Of a stretch of 64,000 nucleotides of DNA, positions 50,443 to 58,224 are shown piece by piece. The number at the start of each line of letters is the position of its first letter. Within the stretch, counting starts at the first letter, position 1. The notes beneath the pieces were generated by a model that had not been told where the DNA came from, searched no databases, and saw nothing but the letters and a program-made list of their open reading frames with translations. The stretch comes from Chryseobacterium aquaeductus (lineage in GTDB: Bacteria; Bacteroidota; Bacteroidia; Flavobacteriales; Weeksellaceae): assembly GCF_905175375.1 (NCBI RefSeq), contig NZ_CAJIMS010000001.1:2232001-2296000 (forward strand), read 5' to 3'. The translations under genes and the position numbers were made by a program.

Positions 50443-50922
50443 TCAAGGTTTTTTGGGAACGATGTTTTCCAATTTGGTTTTAAATTCTTCAAATTGTCTG
50501 TAGTGTACATCTTGGTAAGCATTCACAAAAACGTATGAGTTTTTTGTTGTTTTGATTTGAAAAGTTTCATCTATTCCATCAATCGCTTGAATGCTTGATG
50601 AGCTTTCAATAGAAGGCAAATCATTGATTTTGAAAGACGAAATCAGATTTTTCCAAATTTCAGAGGTGATTAATTTGTGCCATTCTCTATGTTTTTTACT
50701 GACGGTACTGCCGTTTTCAAAATGAATAGAATCTTTGGTGATTTTAATATTGTTGTAATTTCCCATCTGTCCGCCAACGTTAGAAAATCCGATGAAGATA
50801 ATTTCTTCAGGATCTCTTGAAGAATTATTCTTTTCGCTTGCCTTTTCAATACATGAAAAAAAAATCAACAGTAAAAACATTGACGTGAGTACTCTCAAAG
50901 CATTTGTTTTCACTGTTGACAT
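50443..50922 (-). CDS. Hypothetical lipoprotein
   Basis: The 159-residue protein has a lipoprotein signal (LRVLTSMFLLLIFFSC, cysteine near residue 24) followed by a Ser/Glu/Asn linker. Then comes a small domain containing IIFIGFSNVGGQMGNYNNIK, DSIHFENGSTVSKKHREWHK, and strands up to the charged end FKTKLENIVPKKP. I do not recognise the family; the fold appears to be mixed alpha/beta. It follows the aminotransferase gene by ten bases on the same strand, so the two are likely cotranscribed, and it lies 39 bases before murB. Confidence 0.65.
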   Translation of the reverse strand: MSTVKTNALRVLTSMFLLLIFFSCIEKASEKNNSSRDPEEIIFIGFSNVGGQMGNYNNIKITKDSIHFENGSTVSKKHREWHKLITSEIWKNLISSFKINDLPSIESSSSIQAIDGIDETFQIKTTKNSYVFVNAYQDVHYRQFEEFKTKLENIVPKKP

Positions 50923-50932
50923 GATATAGGTT

Positions 50933-52141
50933 TTATTTAATTCTTAGATCGGAATTGTAGTTTTCCAGAGCAGATTTCAAAATAGCTACACTTTTTCTCA
51001 AATCTTCTTCTTTAAGTACATAAGCAATTCTTACCTGTTTTTTACCCAGTTCAGGATTGCTGTAAAATCCTCCTGCCGGAGCTACCATGATTGTTTGGTT
51101 GTTGAGAGAATATTTTTCTAAAAGCCATTGTGCAAATACTTCAGTATCGTCTACAGGAAGTTCTGCAACGCAATAGAAAGCACCTTTTGGTTTAGGACAG
51201 ATTACTCCCGGAATTTCATTTAATAAGTCTACCAATACATTTCGTCGGTGTGTGTATTCTTCTCTCACGGCTCTTATGTAAGCTCCGTCATTTTGGTGTG
51301 CCGCTGTGGCTGCAATTTGTCCTAATAATACAGGGCTCAATCTTGCTTGTGCAAAAAGCATGGCGGCATCGTGTATTTTTTTTGAGCGTGTAATCAGACA
51401 TCCGATTCTTACTCCACACATCGAATAACGCTTAGATTCTGAATCGATAATGATGCAATTTTCGCTCAATTCCGGAAATGCAAACATAGAAATCTGCTGC
51501 TTTCCGTCGTAAACGTATTCTCTGTAAACTTCGTCCGAAATAATAACGATGTCATATTTTAAAGCAATGTCAGCTAGTTGCTGAAGTTCTTCTTTTGTAT
51601 AAAGATAACCTGTAGGATTTCCCGGGTTACAAATGATAATTGCTCTCGTTTTTGCTGTGATTTTTCTCTCAAATTCTTCTATTGGAGGTAAGGCAAAACC
51701 TGTATCAATGGTGGATGGCACGGCAACTACGTTTACATTAAAAGTGCTTGTGAATCCGTTGTAGTTAGCATAATAAGGCTCAGGGATGATTACTTCATCA
51801 CCATCATCACATAAGGTAGAAATGGCAAAGTTCAGAGCTTCAGAACCTCCGTTGGTAACGATGAAATTATCTGGTGTAAGATCTGTAAAATCCAAAGAGT
51901 GATAATAATCTGTCAATGCTTTTCTATATTCGATATTTCCTTCAGAAAGTGCATATTCCAATACTTTTAAATCAATGTTTTTTAAAGCATTAAGAGCTGT
52001 CTCCGGTGTTTCTATATCCGGCTGTCCGATGTTTAAATGATATACTTTGGTTCCTCTCTGTTTTGCTTTAAGGGCAAAGGGAACTAGTTTTCGTACCGGT
52101 GAAGGCGGCATCTGTTGTGCTCTGTTTGATATGTTAGGCAT
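50933..52141 (-). CDS. Pyridoxal-phosphate aminotransferase (class I/II)
   Basis: The 402-residue protein is a fold-type I aminotransferase: VYHLNIGQPDIETPETALNA near the N-terminus, NFIVTNGGSEALNFAISTLC (phosphate cup), IICNPGNPTGYLYTKEEL (the conserved Asn-Pro), ISDEVYREYVYDG (the aspartate that binds the ring nitrogen) and the PLP lysine in IDSESKRYSMCGVRIGCLI. The C-terminal carboxylate arginine is in KKQVRIAYV. It resembles aspartate/aromatic aminotransferases of the AspC-like subgroup; the amino acid used cannot be fixed. A TATTTTTG box lies 20 bases upstream. Confidence 0.92.
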   Translation of the reverse strand: MPNISNRAQQMPPSPVRKLVPFALKAKQRGTKVYHLNIGQPDIETPETALNALKNIDLKVLEYALSEGNIEYRKALTDYYHSLDFTDLTPDNFIVTNGGSEALNFAISTLCDDGDEVIIPEPYYANYNGFTSTFNVNVVAVPSTIDTGFALPPIEEFERKITAKTRAIIICNPGNPTGYLYTKEELQQLADIALKYDIVIISDEVYREYVYDGKQQISMFAFPELSENCIIIDSESKRYSMCGVRIGCLITRSKKIHDAAMLFAQARLSPVLLGQIAATAAHQNDGAYIRAVREEYTHRRNVLVDLLNEIPGVICPKPKGAFYCVAELPVDDTEVFAQWLLEKYSLNNQTIMVAPAGGFYSNPELGKKQVRIAYVLKEEDLRKSVAILKSALENYNSDLRIK

Positions 52142-52161
52142 TGTTCAAAAAATTTGTGTGA

Positions 52162-52169
52162 CAAAAATA
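52162..52169 (-). promoter_or_regulatory. -7 box (TATTTTTG) of the aminotransferase gene
   Basis: Exact TAnnTTTG match on the minus strand, 20 bases before the ATG at 52141. Confidence 0.5.
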
Positions 52170-52220
52170 AGATTAAATTTTTCAATATTAAAATTATTAG
52201 TATTTCAATGAGATTAACTT

Positions 52221-52228
52221 TAAATTTG
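52221..52228 (+). promoter_or_regulatory. -7 box (TAAATTTG) of the DUF1801 gene
   Basis: Exact TAnnTTTG match 24 bases before the ATG at 52253, within the longer frame, which supports the shorter start. Confidence 0.55.
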
Positions 52229-52252
52229 TTTTTCAAAACTAAATTAAAATCT

Positions 52253-52708
52253 ATGCAATTTCCCGCAACTTCAATAGAAGATTATATTTCACAAATTCCT
52301 GAAGAAAGACAGGTTGTATTCAAGAAACTGTTTGATACTATTACCGAAAATCTGCCGAAAGGTTTTCAGAAAGGAGTTAGCTACGGAATGGTGGGCTGGG
52401 ATGTTCCTTTAGAAACTTTTCCTGCAGGTTACCATTGCACGCCGGGTTCACCGCTTCCTTTTATGGGATTGGCTTCTCAGAAAAACTTTATTGCGCTCTA
52501 TCACATGGGAATTTATGCAAAGCCAGAACTTTTAGATTGGTTTGTGGCAGAATTTCCGAAACATTCTAAAAGAAAGCTGGATATGGGGAAATCGTGTATT
52601 CGCTTCAAAAAAATGGATGAAATTCCTTTTGAATTAATCGCTGAACTGAGTAAAAAAATGAATGTAGATGAATGGATATCAATTTATGAAACCCAATTTA
52701 AAAAATAA
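52253..52708 (+). CDS. DUF1801 family protein
   Basis: The protein (151 residues from MQFPATSIEDYISQIPEERQ) has the DUF1801 / YdhG-like layout: an N-terminal helix with YISQIPEERQVVFKKLFDTI, PKGFQKGVSYGMVGWDVPL (near residues 36-54), FIALYHMGIYA, and the C-terminal GKSCIRFKKMDEIPFELIAE. The fold is SCP2/iron-chaperone-like in structure; biological roles are mostly unknown (some members bind iron). The longest frame adds 33 residues over the promoter and is rejected. The YiiX-like gene starts 23 bases before its stop, so translation is coupled. Confidence 0.85.
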   Translation: MQFPATSIEDYISQIPEERQVVFKKLFDTITENLPKGFQKGVSYGMVGWDVPLETFPAGYHCTPGSPLPFMGLASQKNFIALYHMGIYAKPELLDWFVAEFPKHSKRKLDMGKSCIRFKKMDEIPFELIAELSKKMNVDEWISIYETQFKK

Positions 52709-53339
52709 TTTCGCCTCAAAATCATTCGCAATTACGCTGATTATTCTTCTTCTATTGAGCTGTAAAAATTCGATGGTTTCAGGTTTAAAAAACGGAGATT
52801 TACTTTTTGTAACAGCAAAAGACAGCGGATTATCGGGAGCGATCAATAATGTTACCCAAAAACAAAAAAGTGCATCTTTCGACCATATCGGGATTTTAGA
52901 GAAGAACGGAAAATCTTTATCTGTACTTCATGCTGCACCAAAAGGTGGTTCTCAAAAACAAAATTTAGATGAGTTTTTAAAAGATCAAGAGAATGACGGA
53001 CAAAAAGTAGTGGTCTACAGATTAAAATCTGAATTTCAAAATGCAGTTCCCAACGCCATTTTAAAAGCAAATTCTATGGTTGGGAAACCCTACAATTTTA
53101 ATTATATTTTAGACGAAAACTTTTATTACTGCTCAGATTATGTAGAAAGAGCATTTAGAGAAAATCATATTTTTAAATTGGAACCGATGACTTTTGTTGA
53201 TCCGAAAACCGGTAAAACAAATGCGTTTTGGGAAGAATTTTACAATAAAAAAAATCTCAAAGTTCCGGAAGGTGAGCCTGGTTGTAATCCGAATGGTTTG
53301 GCGGCTTCAGATAAACTTGAACGGATAAAAGAATTGTAA
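52686..53339 (+). CDS. YiiX/YebB-like NlpC/P60 family hydrolase (lipoprotein)
   Basis: The 217-residue protein (start MKPNLKNNFASKSFAI at 52686) has a lipoprotein signal (AITLIILLLLSC). It has the permuted NlpC/P60 pattern of YiiX-type proteins: GDLLFVTAKDSGLSGAI, SFDHIGILEKNG (catalytic His), and the nucleophile cysteine in FYYCSDYVERAF. Related enzymes cut peptide or amide bonds, with cell-wall peptides or lipids proposed as substrates. It overlaps the end of the DUF1801 gene. A good terminator follows. Confidence 0.85.
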   Translation: MKPNLKNNFASKSFAITLIILLLLSCKNSMVSGLKNGDLLFVTAKDSGLSGAINNVTQKQKSASFDHIGILEKNGKSLSVLHAAPKGGSQKQNLDEFLKDQENDGQKVVVYRLKSEFQNAVPNAILKANSMVGKPYNFNYILDENFYYCSDYVERAFRENHIFKLEPMTFVDPKTGKTNAFWEEFYNKKNLKVPEGEPGCNPNGLAASDKLERIKEL

Positions 53340-53346
53340 ATGAGAT

Positions 53347-53390
53347 GAATCCGCCTCAGTTGTGAGACGGATTCTTTATTTTTTTTAATT
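53347..53390 (+). terminator. Terminator after the YiiX-like gene
   Basis: GAATCCGCCTCA pairs with TGAGACGGATTC (one mismatch) around GTTG and is followed by a T-rich tract. Confidence 0.75.
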
Positions 53391-53427
53391 AAATCTTACA
53401 ATTCAAGTTTTAACCTAAACCTATACC

Positions 53428-54735
53428 TTAAATTCTCTCAATATCAGCTCCAATTGCTTTCAATCTTCCGTCTATATTTTCATAACCACGATCTATTTGC
53501 TCAATGTTGTGGATGATTGATTTTCCTTCTGCGGAAAGTGCAGCGATCAAAAGTGCATTTCCGGCTCTGATGTCAGGAGAAACCATTGTTGTTCCTCGAA
53601 GTGGTGATTCTTGGTTTAAACCGATAACGGTCGCTCTGTGAGGATCACACAAAATGATTTGTGCTCCCATGTCTATCAATTTATCAACGAAAAATAATCT
53701 AGATTCAAACATTTTTTGATGAACGAGAATACTCCCTTTTGCCTGAGTTGCAACGACTAAAATGATAGAAAGTAAATCCGGAGTAAACCCTGGCCAGGGT
53801 GCATCAGAAATCGTAAGGATAGATCCGTCGATAAATTTTTGAATTTTGTAATGTTCCTGAGCAGGAATGTAAATATCGTCACCGCTTTGCTCAAGCTGAA
53901 TTCCCAGTTTTCTGAAAGTATTCGGAATAACGCCAAGATGATCCCAATTTACATTTTTGATGGTAATTTCAGATTTTGTCATGGCTGCAAGGCCAATCCA
54001 CGAACCTATTTCCACCATATCTGGAAGCATCGTGTGTTCCGTACCATTCAGGTGAGTAACTCCTTCAATCGTTAATAAATTTGAACCAATTCCTGAGATC
54101 TGTGCTCCCATTCTGTTGAGCATTTTGCATAGCTGTTGCAGATAAGGTTCGCAGGCTGCGTTGTAGATTCTTGTTTTACCTTTTGCTAAAGTTGCTGCCA
54201 TTACAATATTAGCAGTTCCCGTTACAGAAGCTTCTTCCAGAAGGATAAATTTTCCGTTGAGTTCTTTAGCTTTTAATGAATAGAAATATTCTTCCTCATC
54301 ATAATTGAATTCTGCACCCAGTTCTACCAAACCTTGGAAATGCGTATCCAATCTTCTTCTTCCGATTTTATCACCTCCAGGCGTTGGCATATAAGCTTCA
54401 CCATAGCGAGCCAACATTGGGCCCATCAACATGATAGATCCTCTCAGTCTGGCACCGTCTTTTTTGAATTCGTCAGATTTTATGTAATCAAAATTGACAA
54501 CATCTGCTTTGAATGTAAAGTCGCCATGTCCGTTTTTGGTTACTTTTACGCCAAAATCTCCTAAGATCTCAATCAGTCTGTTGACATCATGAATATCCGG
54601 AATGTTTTTTATTCTTACCTCTTCATCCGTTAACAAAACCGCACATAAGATTTGGAGAGCTTCATTTTTTGCCCCTTGTGGAGTAATTTCACCTTGCAGT
54701 CTTTTTCCTCCTCTTATTTGAAATGTCCCACTCAT
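53428..54735 (-). CDS. murA: UDP-N-acetylglucosamine 1-carboxyvinyltransferase, Asp-type active site
   Basis: MurA adds enolpyruvate to UDP-GlcNAc, the first committed step of peptidoglycan synthesis. The 435-residue protein aligns end to end with the family: GAKNEALQILCAVLL (the lysine near K23), RLRGSIMLMGPMLARYGEA, TPGGDKIGRRRLDTHFQGLV, FTPDLLSIILVVATQ and QIDRGYENIDGRLKAIGADI. The catalytic cysteine of E. coli MurA (C115, in PGGCTIG) is replaced by aspartate (D122, in PGGDKIG). Natural Cys-to-Asp MurA proteins of other bacteria are active but not alkylated by fosfomycin. Its ATG overlaps the stop of the DUF4290 gene (TAATG). Confidence 0.95.
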   Translation of the reverse strand: MSGTFQIRGGKRLQGEITPQGAKNEALQILCAVLLTDEEVRIKNIPDIHDVNRLIEILGDFGVKVTKNGHGDFTFKADVVNFDYIKSDEFKKDGARLRGSIMLMGPMLARYGEAYMPTPGGDKIGRRRLDTHFQGLVELGAEFNYDEEEYFYSLKAKELNGKFILLEEASVTGTANIVMAATLAKGKTRIYNAACEPYLQQLCKMLNRMGAQISGIGSNLLTIEGVTHLNGTEHTMLPDMVEIGSWIGLAAMTKSEITIKNVNWDHLGVIPNTFRKLGIQLEQSGDDIYIPAQEHYKIQKFIDGSILTISDAPWPGFTPDLLSIILVVATQAKGSILVHQKMFESRLFFVDKLIDMGAQIILCDPHRATVIGLNQESPLRGTTMVSPDIRAGNALLIAALSAEGKSIIHNIEQIDRGYENIDGRLKAIGADIERI

Positions 54736-55409
54736 TATCTTCTATTCTTATTATTGTTGTTGTTATTTGTGAATCTTCTTTTGTTAATATTGTTGTTAGT
54801 ATTATTGCTTTGGTTCCTGTTATTGCTGTTCTTGTTGAGATTATTACGGTTGGCTGTAGCGTAATAAATTTTACTCTTCTCAAGTGCTTCAATATTAGTA
54901 AGATCAAGTCTGTTGGCAGAAAGCTCTTTCAAATGACGGAAAATCACATCATCCGTTACGTGCTCTTTGTTGTACACATTGTAAGACTTCTTCATATTGT
55001 TGGCAATCACTTCAATCAGGGCTTCCTTTTCGTCTCCTGGTTCTAGTCCGATTGCGTTTTCTATCAATTGAAGAATGCTTTTTCCGTAAAATTTAAAATC
55101 ACCCTGAAGTTTGGGATATTCCATTCTTTTGGGTTTTTCCTCAAGTTCCTCTTTTGTTGGGAAAGGATAAACGGGATCGATGTCCAGATCATGTTTAGCC
55201 AAAATATATAAATGATCCCAAAGTTTATGTTTGTAATTTTCTTCGTCTCTTAGTTGTGGGTTTCTTTGACCCATAAAATCAATGATTGCCATTGCCATTT
55301 CGTTTCTATCTTCTTTTGTAGAAAGTTCTTTGCAACGCTCAACCAGTTGTTGTATGATTCTGCCATATTCCGGCATATTAAGCTGAGTTCTTTGGGTGTT
55401 GTATTCCAT
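54735..55409 (-). CDS. DUF4290 family protein with Asn-rich tail
   Basis: The 224-residue protein (start MEYNTQRTQLNMPEYGRIIQ at 55409) belongs to DUF4290, a Bacteroidota family usually upstream of murA. Landmarks are QNLV-like QQLVERCKELSTKEDRNEMA, MGQRNPQLRDEENYKHKLWD and YGKSILQLIENAIG. The last 38 residues are almost only Asn, Lys, Arg, Ser, Thr and Gln (NNLNKNSNNRNQSNN, TNNNNNNKNRR) and look disordered and basic. The function is unknown. Its stop and the murA start share a base (TAATG), and a TATATTTG promoter lies six bases upstream. Confidence 0.88.
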   Translation of the reverse strand: MEYNTQRTQLNMPEYGRIIQQLVERCKELSTKEDRNEMAMAIIDFMGQRNPQLRDEENYKHKLWDHLYILAKHDLDIDPVYPFPTKEELEEKPKRMEYPKLQGDFKFYGKSILQLIENAIGLEPGDEKEALIEVIANNMKKSYNVYNKEHVTDDVIFRHLKELSANRLDLTNIEALEKSKIYYATANRNNLNKNSNNRNQSNNTNNNINKRRFTNNNNNNKNRR

Positions 55410-55415
55410 AATATG

Positions 55416-55423
55416 CAAATATA
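55416..55423 (-). promoter_or_regulatory. -7 box (TATATTTG) of the DUF4290-murA genes
   Basis: Exact TAnnTTTG match on the minus strand, six bases from the ATG at 55409, predicting a leaderless message. Confidence 0.55.
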
Positions 55424-55598
55424 TGGATTAATAAAAAAACCTGTAGGAAAAACTTAAATGTTTGTCATAATTTAATGAAAGAAGTTAAACAATTTTTGCA
55501 CCAGCAATAAAATTAAAGAAATTTATTTTTTATTTTGAGAATTTTATTCAGTAAAATTTGTAATTTAGTTGCTAGTTTAATTACAAAAACAATTTTAT

Positions 55599-57032
55599 AT
55601 GAAAAAAACACTTTTAGTTTCCTTACTGGCAGTAGGGTTTTTTAACTCATGTCACAATAATGAAGAGATCATTAATGACACTCCGAAGCAGTTGGAAGTT
55701 CACAACAAAGTTGTAAATGTTACCAACCATGATGGTAAACCTTTCAACACAGGAAACACAAATTCACAGAATGGTAAATTCATTGCCGGTCCGGGTGGTG
55801 GAGTAATGATGCAGGGTTTCTATTGGGATGTTCCGGATGGCGGAATCTGGTGGAATACGGTGAAAGACAAAGTTACCGATTGGTCAAACGCCGGAATGAG
55901 CGCAATCTGGCTTCCGCCTGCTTCAAAAGCGCAAAACGGTCCGTATTCAATGGGATATGATCCTACAGATTACTATGATTTTGGGAATTATAATCAAAAT
56001 GGAACAGTAGAAACCCGTTTTGGATCAAAAACCGAACTTGAAGGACTGATTACAAAAGCTCATGCTGAAAATATGCAGGTATATGCAGACATTGTACTCA
56101 ATCACAATAGTGGCGGTCAGTCTCAGGCAAATCCTTTCACGGGAACGAATACATGGACAGATTTTTCAGGTGTTGCCTCAGGTAAGTTTCAAAGAAGCTA
56201 CAACGAATTTTATAAAAATTCTTACGGCAATAATGATGAAGGAGCTTTCGGAGGTTTCCCGGATCTCTGTCATGCAAGTCCCTATGTACAAAACTGGTTG
56301 TGGGAGCGTGAAGATTCTGTCGGAAAATATTACAAAAATGTAATGAAATTTGACGGCTGGAGATTTGATTATGTGAAAGGTTTCGGACCATGGGTGGTTA
56401 ACACATGGAATTCTAATATCGGTGGATTTTCTGTAGGAGAACTTTGGGATTCAAATGTAAATACGCTTGAATGGTGGGCAAACAATGCAAACAGTTCGGT
56501 TTTTGATTTTGCTGCCTATTATAAAATGGATGAAGCTTTTGATAACGGAAATCTTAATGTTCTGAACGACGATATGATGTGGAAGAGAAATCCATACAAA
56601 GCAGTGACCTTCGTTGCCAATCATGATACCGATATTATCAATAATAAAATGTTGGCTTACGCTTATATTTTAACTCATGAAGGATATCCTACTATTTTTT
56701 ACAGAGATTATGAAGAATGGTTAAACAAAGAAAGACTGAATAATTTGATCTGGATTCATAATAATAAAGCAACAGGAAATACTTCTATACTTTACACAGA
56801 TAATGATGAGTACATTGCCAGAAGAAATGGCTACAATGGAAATCCGGGATTAGTAGTGTACATCAATAATTCATCATACTGGCAAGAAAGATGGATTCCT
56901 ACCAACTGGGCCAGTCAGCAAATCAAAGATTTTACAGGTCATTCATCGTGGTATCCTACAACTCAGGGAGACAAATGGGTGAAGATTCAGTGTCCTCCAA
57001 AAAGTTACTCTGCTTGGTCACTAAATCAATGA
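55599..57032 (+). CDS. Alpha-amylase (GH13), lipoprotein
   Basis: The 477-residue protein has a lipoprotein signal (LLVSLLAVGFFNSC) and a GH13 catalytic domain that starts VMMQGFYWDVPDGGIWWNTV. The four conserved GH13 regions are visible: VYADIVLNHNSGG (I), GWRFDYVKGF with nucleophile Asp (II), GFSVGELWDS with the acid Glu (III) and TFVANHDTDIIN with the third Asp (IV). The C-terminal sheet domain ends PKSYSAWSLNQ. This is the liquefying/plant-like alpha-amylase group that cuts internal alpha-1,4 links of starch. It would sit at the outer membrane. No Sus genes adjoin it. A shared terminator follows. Confidence 0.93.
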   Translation: MKKTLLVSLLAVGFFNSCHNNEEIINDTPKQLEVHNKVVNVTNHDGKPFNTGNTNSQNGKFIAGPGGGVMMQGFYWDVPDGGIWWNTVKDKVTDWSNAGMSAIWLPPASKAQNGPYSMGYDPTDYYDFGNYNQNGTVETRFGSKTELEGLITKAHAENMQVYADIVLNHNSGGQSQANPFTGTNTWTDFSGVASGKFQRSYNEFYKNSYGNNDEGAFGGFPDLCHASPYVQNWLWEREDSVGKYYKNVMKFDGWRFDYVKGFGPWVVNTWNSNIGGFSVGELWDSNVNTLEWWANNANSSVFDFAAYYKMDEAFDNGNLNVLNDDMMWKRNPYKAVTFVANHDTDIINNKMLAYAYILTHEGYPTIFYRDYEEWLNKERLNNLIWIHNNKATGNTSILYTDNDEYIARRNGYNGNPGLVVYINNSSYWQERWIPTNWASQQIKDFTGHSSWYPTTQGDKWVKIQCPPKSYSAWSLNQ

Positions 57033-57078
57033 TTTAAACATTTATTAAAGGAAGAATCTCTGTAAATCAGTGAAATAA

Positions 57079-57110
57079 AAAAGACTGTTTCAATCTTGAA
57101 GCAGTCTTTA
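57079..57110. terminator. Bidirectional terminator after the amylase gene
   Basis: AAAGACTGTTTCAA pairs with TTGAAGCAGTCTTT (one G-T pair) around a short loop, with A and T tracts at both sides. It separates two convergent genes. Confidence 0.75.
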
Positions 57111-57112
57111 TC

Positions 57113-57526
57113 TTAAATTTCAATAAATTTCTTTCTTTGATGTGGTGTTGGTAGATAGCATTTCTGATTTGCTAATTTCATTCTGTTTTCAGAAATTTTA
57201 TCATAAATTTTATCTCTGAATAAAGAAGGAAATATTTTTCCCACAACAGAAAGTTTATAAATTCCGCCGAGTAAATTGGCGATTTTTAAAACCGCTTGAG
57301 ACTTTATCAGATAATAAGAGTTAGGTTTCCAAAGATACATGGTGTTAAATTGTTTGGTTTCCAGATTTCGTTCGGTAAGAAATTTTTGTCCAAATTCGGA
57401 TTGCAAAGAAGCAAACATGAATTCATTTTTTTTGTCTCTCTCCAAAATCCATTGTACCCAAAAGTTGCACACGCCACATTCTCCGTCAAAAAATACAATA
57501 TGTTTGTCTTTCCATTTTTCCTCCAT
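57113..57526 (-). CDS. DCC family thiol-disulfide oxidoreductase (DUF393)
   Basis: The 137-residue protein has the DUF393 signature HIVFFDGECGVCNFWVQWIL (near residues 9-28) with the DxxCxxC pair, then FASLQSEFGQKFL and the C-terminal RDKIYDKISENRMKLANQKC. These small thioredoxin-like proteins are named for the DCC motif; their partners are unknown. It follows the heme-binding gene by 12 bases on the same strand, so the two form a unit. Confidence 0.88.
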   Translation of the reverse strand: MEEKWKDKHIVFFDGECGVCNFWVQWILERDKKNEFMFASLQSEFGQKFLTERNLETKQFNTMYLWKPNSYYLIKSQAVLKIANLLGGIYKLSVVGKIFPSLFRDKIYDKISENRMKLANQKCYLPTPHQRKKFIEI

Positions 57527-57538
57527 AATTTCTTTGTT

Positions 57539-57997
57539 TTATTGCATTTTTATCTTCGTGTCCTCTATTTGTTTTTTAAAATAGGTGATGAGTTCTTCTC
57601 TTTGACGGTCAGTTAGTTTTGCATCTTGATGTCCCAAAAAATACGATTCTAAAGGCATTTCTTTTTTCTCAATCATTTCGATACATTCTTCCATTTTGTG
57701 AATCTGTCTTTTCGGTTCGTACATTGCAAATGTTGAGAAGTTTAAATGCTTTCTCCCTTCATTAATATGGTTTTTCAAAAACCAAGAGGATGGCGCAATG
57801 CTAGAATACCACGGATATTTTGTTTCATTTGAATGACAGTCGTAACAAGAAGTGGTTATCACGTTTGCTATTTCCGCAGGAGTATTTTTAATTCTCAAAA
57901 AATCCATTCCTTCATTCACAGGCGGATTTGTTTTGTCAATCGGAAAAAACTGGATGATAACGAATGCCACCAAAAAAGCAATAAGTATTTTCTTCAT
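57539..57997 (-). CDS. Heme-binding domain protein (cytochrome c-like, CxxCH)
   Basis: The 152-residue protein has an N-terminal membrane anchor or signal (ILIAFLVAFVIIQFFPI) and a single c-type heme site TSCYDCHSNETKYPWYSSIA (near residues 50-69) of the heme-binding domain family common in Bacteroidota. A later histidine/methionine region (KEMPLESYFLGHQDAKLTDR) may supply the sixth ligand. It probably carries electrons in the periplasm; the partner is unknown. It is cotranscribed with the DUF393 gene. Confidence 0.88.
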   Translation of the reverse strand: MKKILIAFLVAFVIIQFFPIDKTNPPVNEGMDFLRIKNTPAEIANVITTSCYDCHSNETKYPWYSSIAPSSWFLKNHINEGRKHLNFSTFAMYEPKRQIHKMEECIEMIEKKEMPLESYFLGHQDAKLTDRQREELITYFKKQIEDTKIKMQ

Positions 57998-58132
57998 AAG
58001 TTGAATTTTAAAAAGATGTATAATTAATCACATCTCATGTCTAAAAGTCTAAATTTAAGAAAAATAATTTAGTATATATTTATTATTGAGCTATATAAAA
58101 GAATCAAATAGGAGTGTTAAATTTTAAAACCA

Positions 58133-58174
58133 TATCTTTGCAAAAAAATTGGGCTTCAATAGTTGAAGTAACCC
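58133..58174 (+). promoter_or_regulatory. der promoter (TATCTTTG) and leader hairpin
   Basis: TATCTTTG (58133-58140) is an exact -7 box 84 bases before the der ATG. The leader contains a stem GGGCTTCAA / TTGAAG-CCC (58151-58174, with a three-base bulge and loop TAG). A leader this long with a hairpin stands out here, since most genes have almost none. Confidence 0.5.
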
Positions 58175-58224
58175 ATTGATAATCTGGTCCTGAGTTTAGT
58201 CTTAAGGATTATTAAACATTTTTT

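Noticed and set aside
54723..55046. A hydrophobic plus-strand frame (107 codons) opposite the DUF4290 gene.
   Set aside because: Its Val/Ile/Leu-rich translation is the complement of the Asn/Lys codons of the real gene.
58141..58224. A tRNA or riboswitch in the der leader.
   Set aside because: There is no cloverleaf and no known riboswitch core; only one bulged hairpin is visible.
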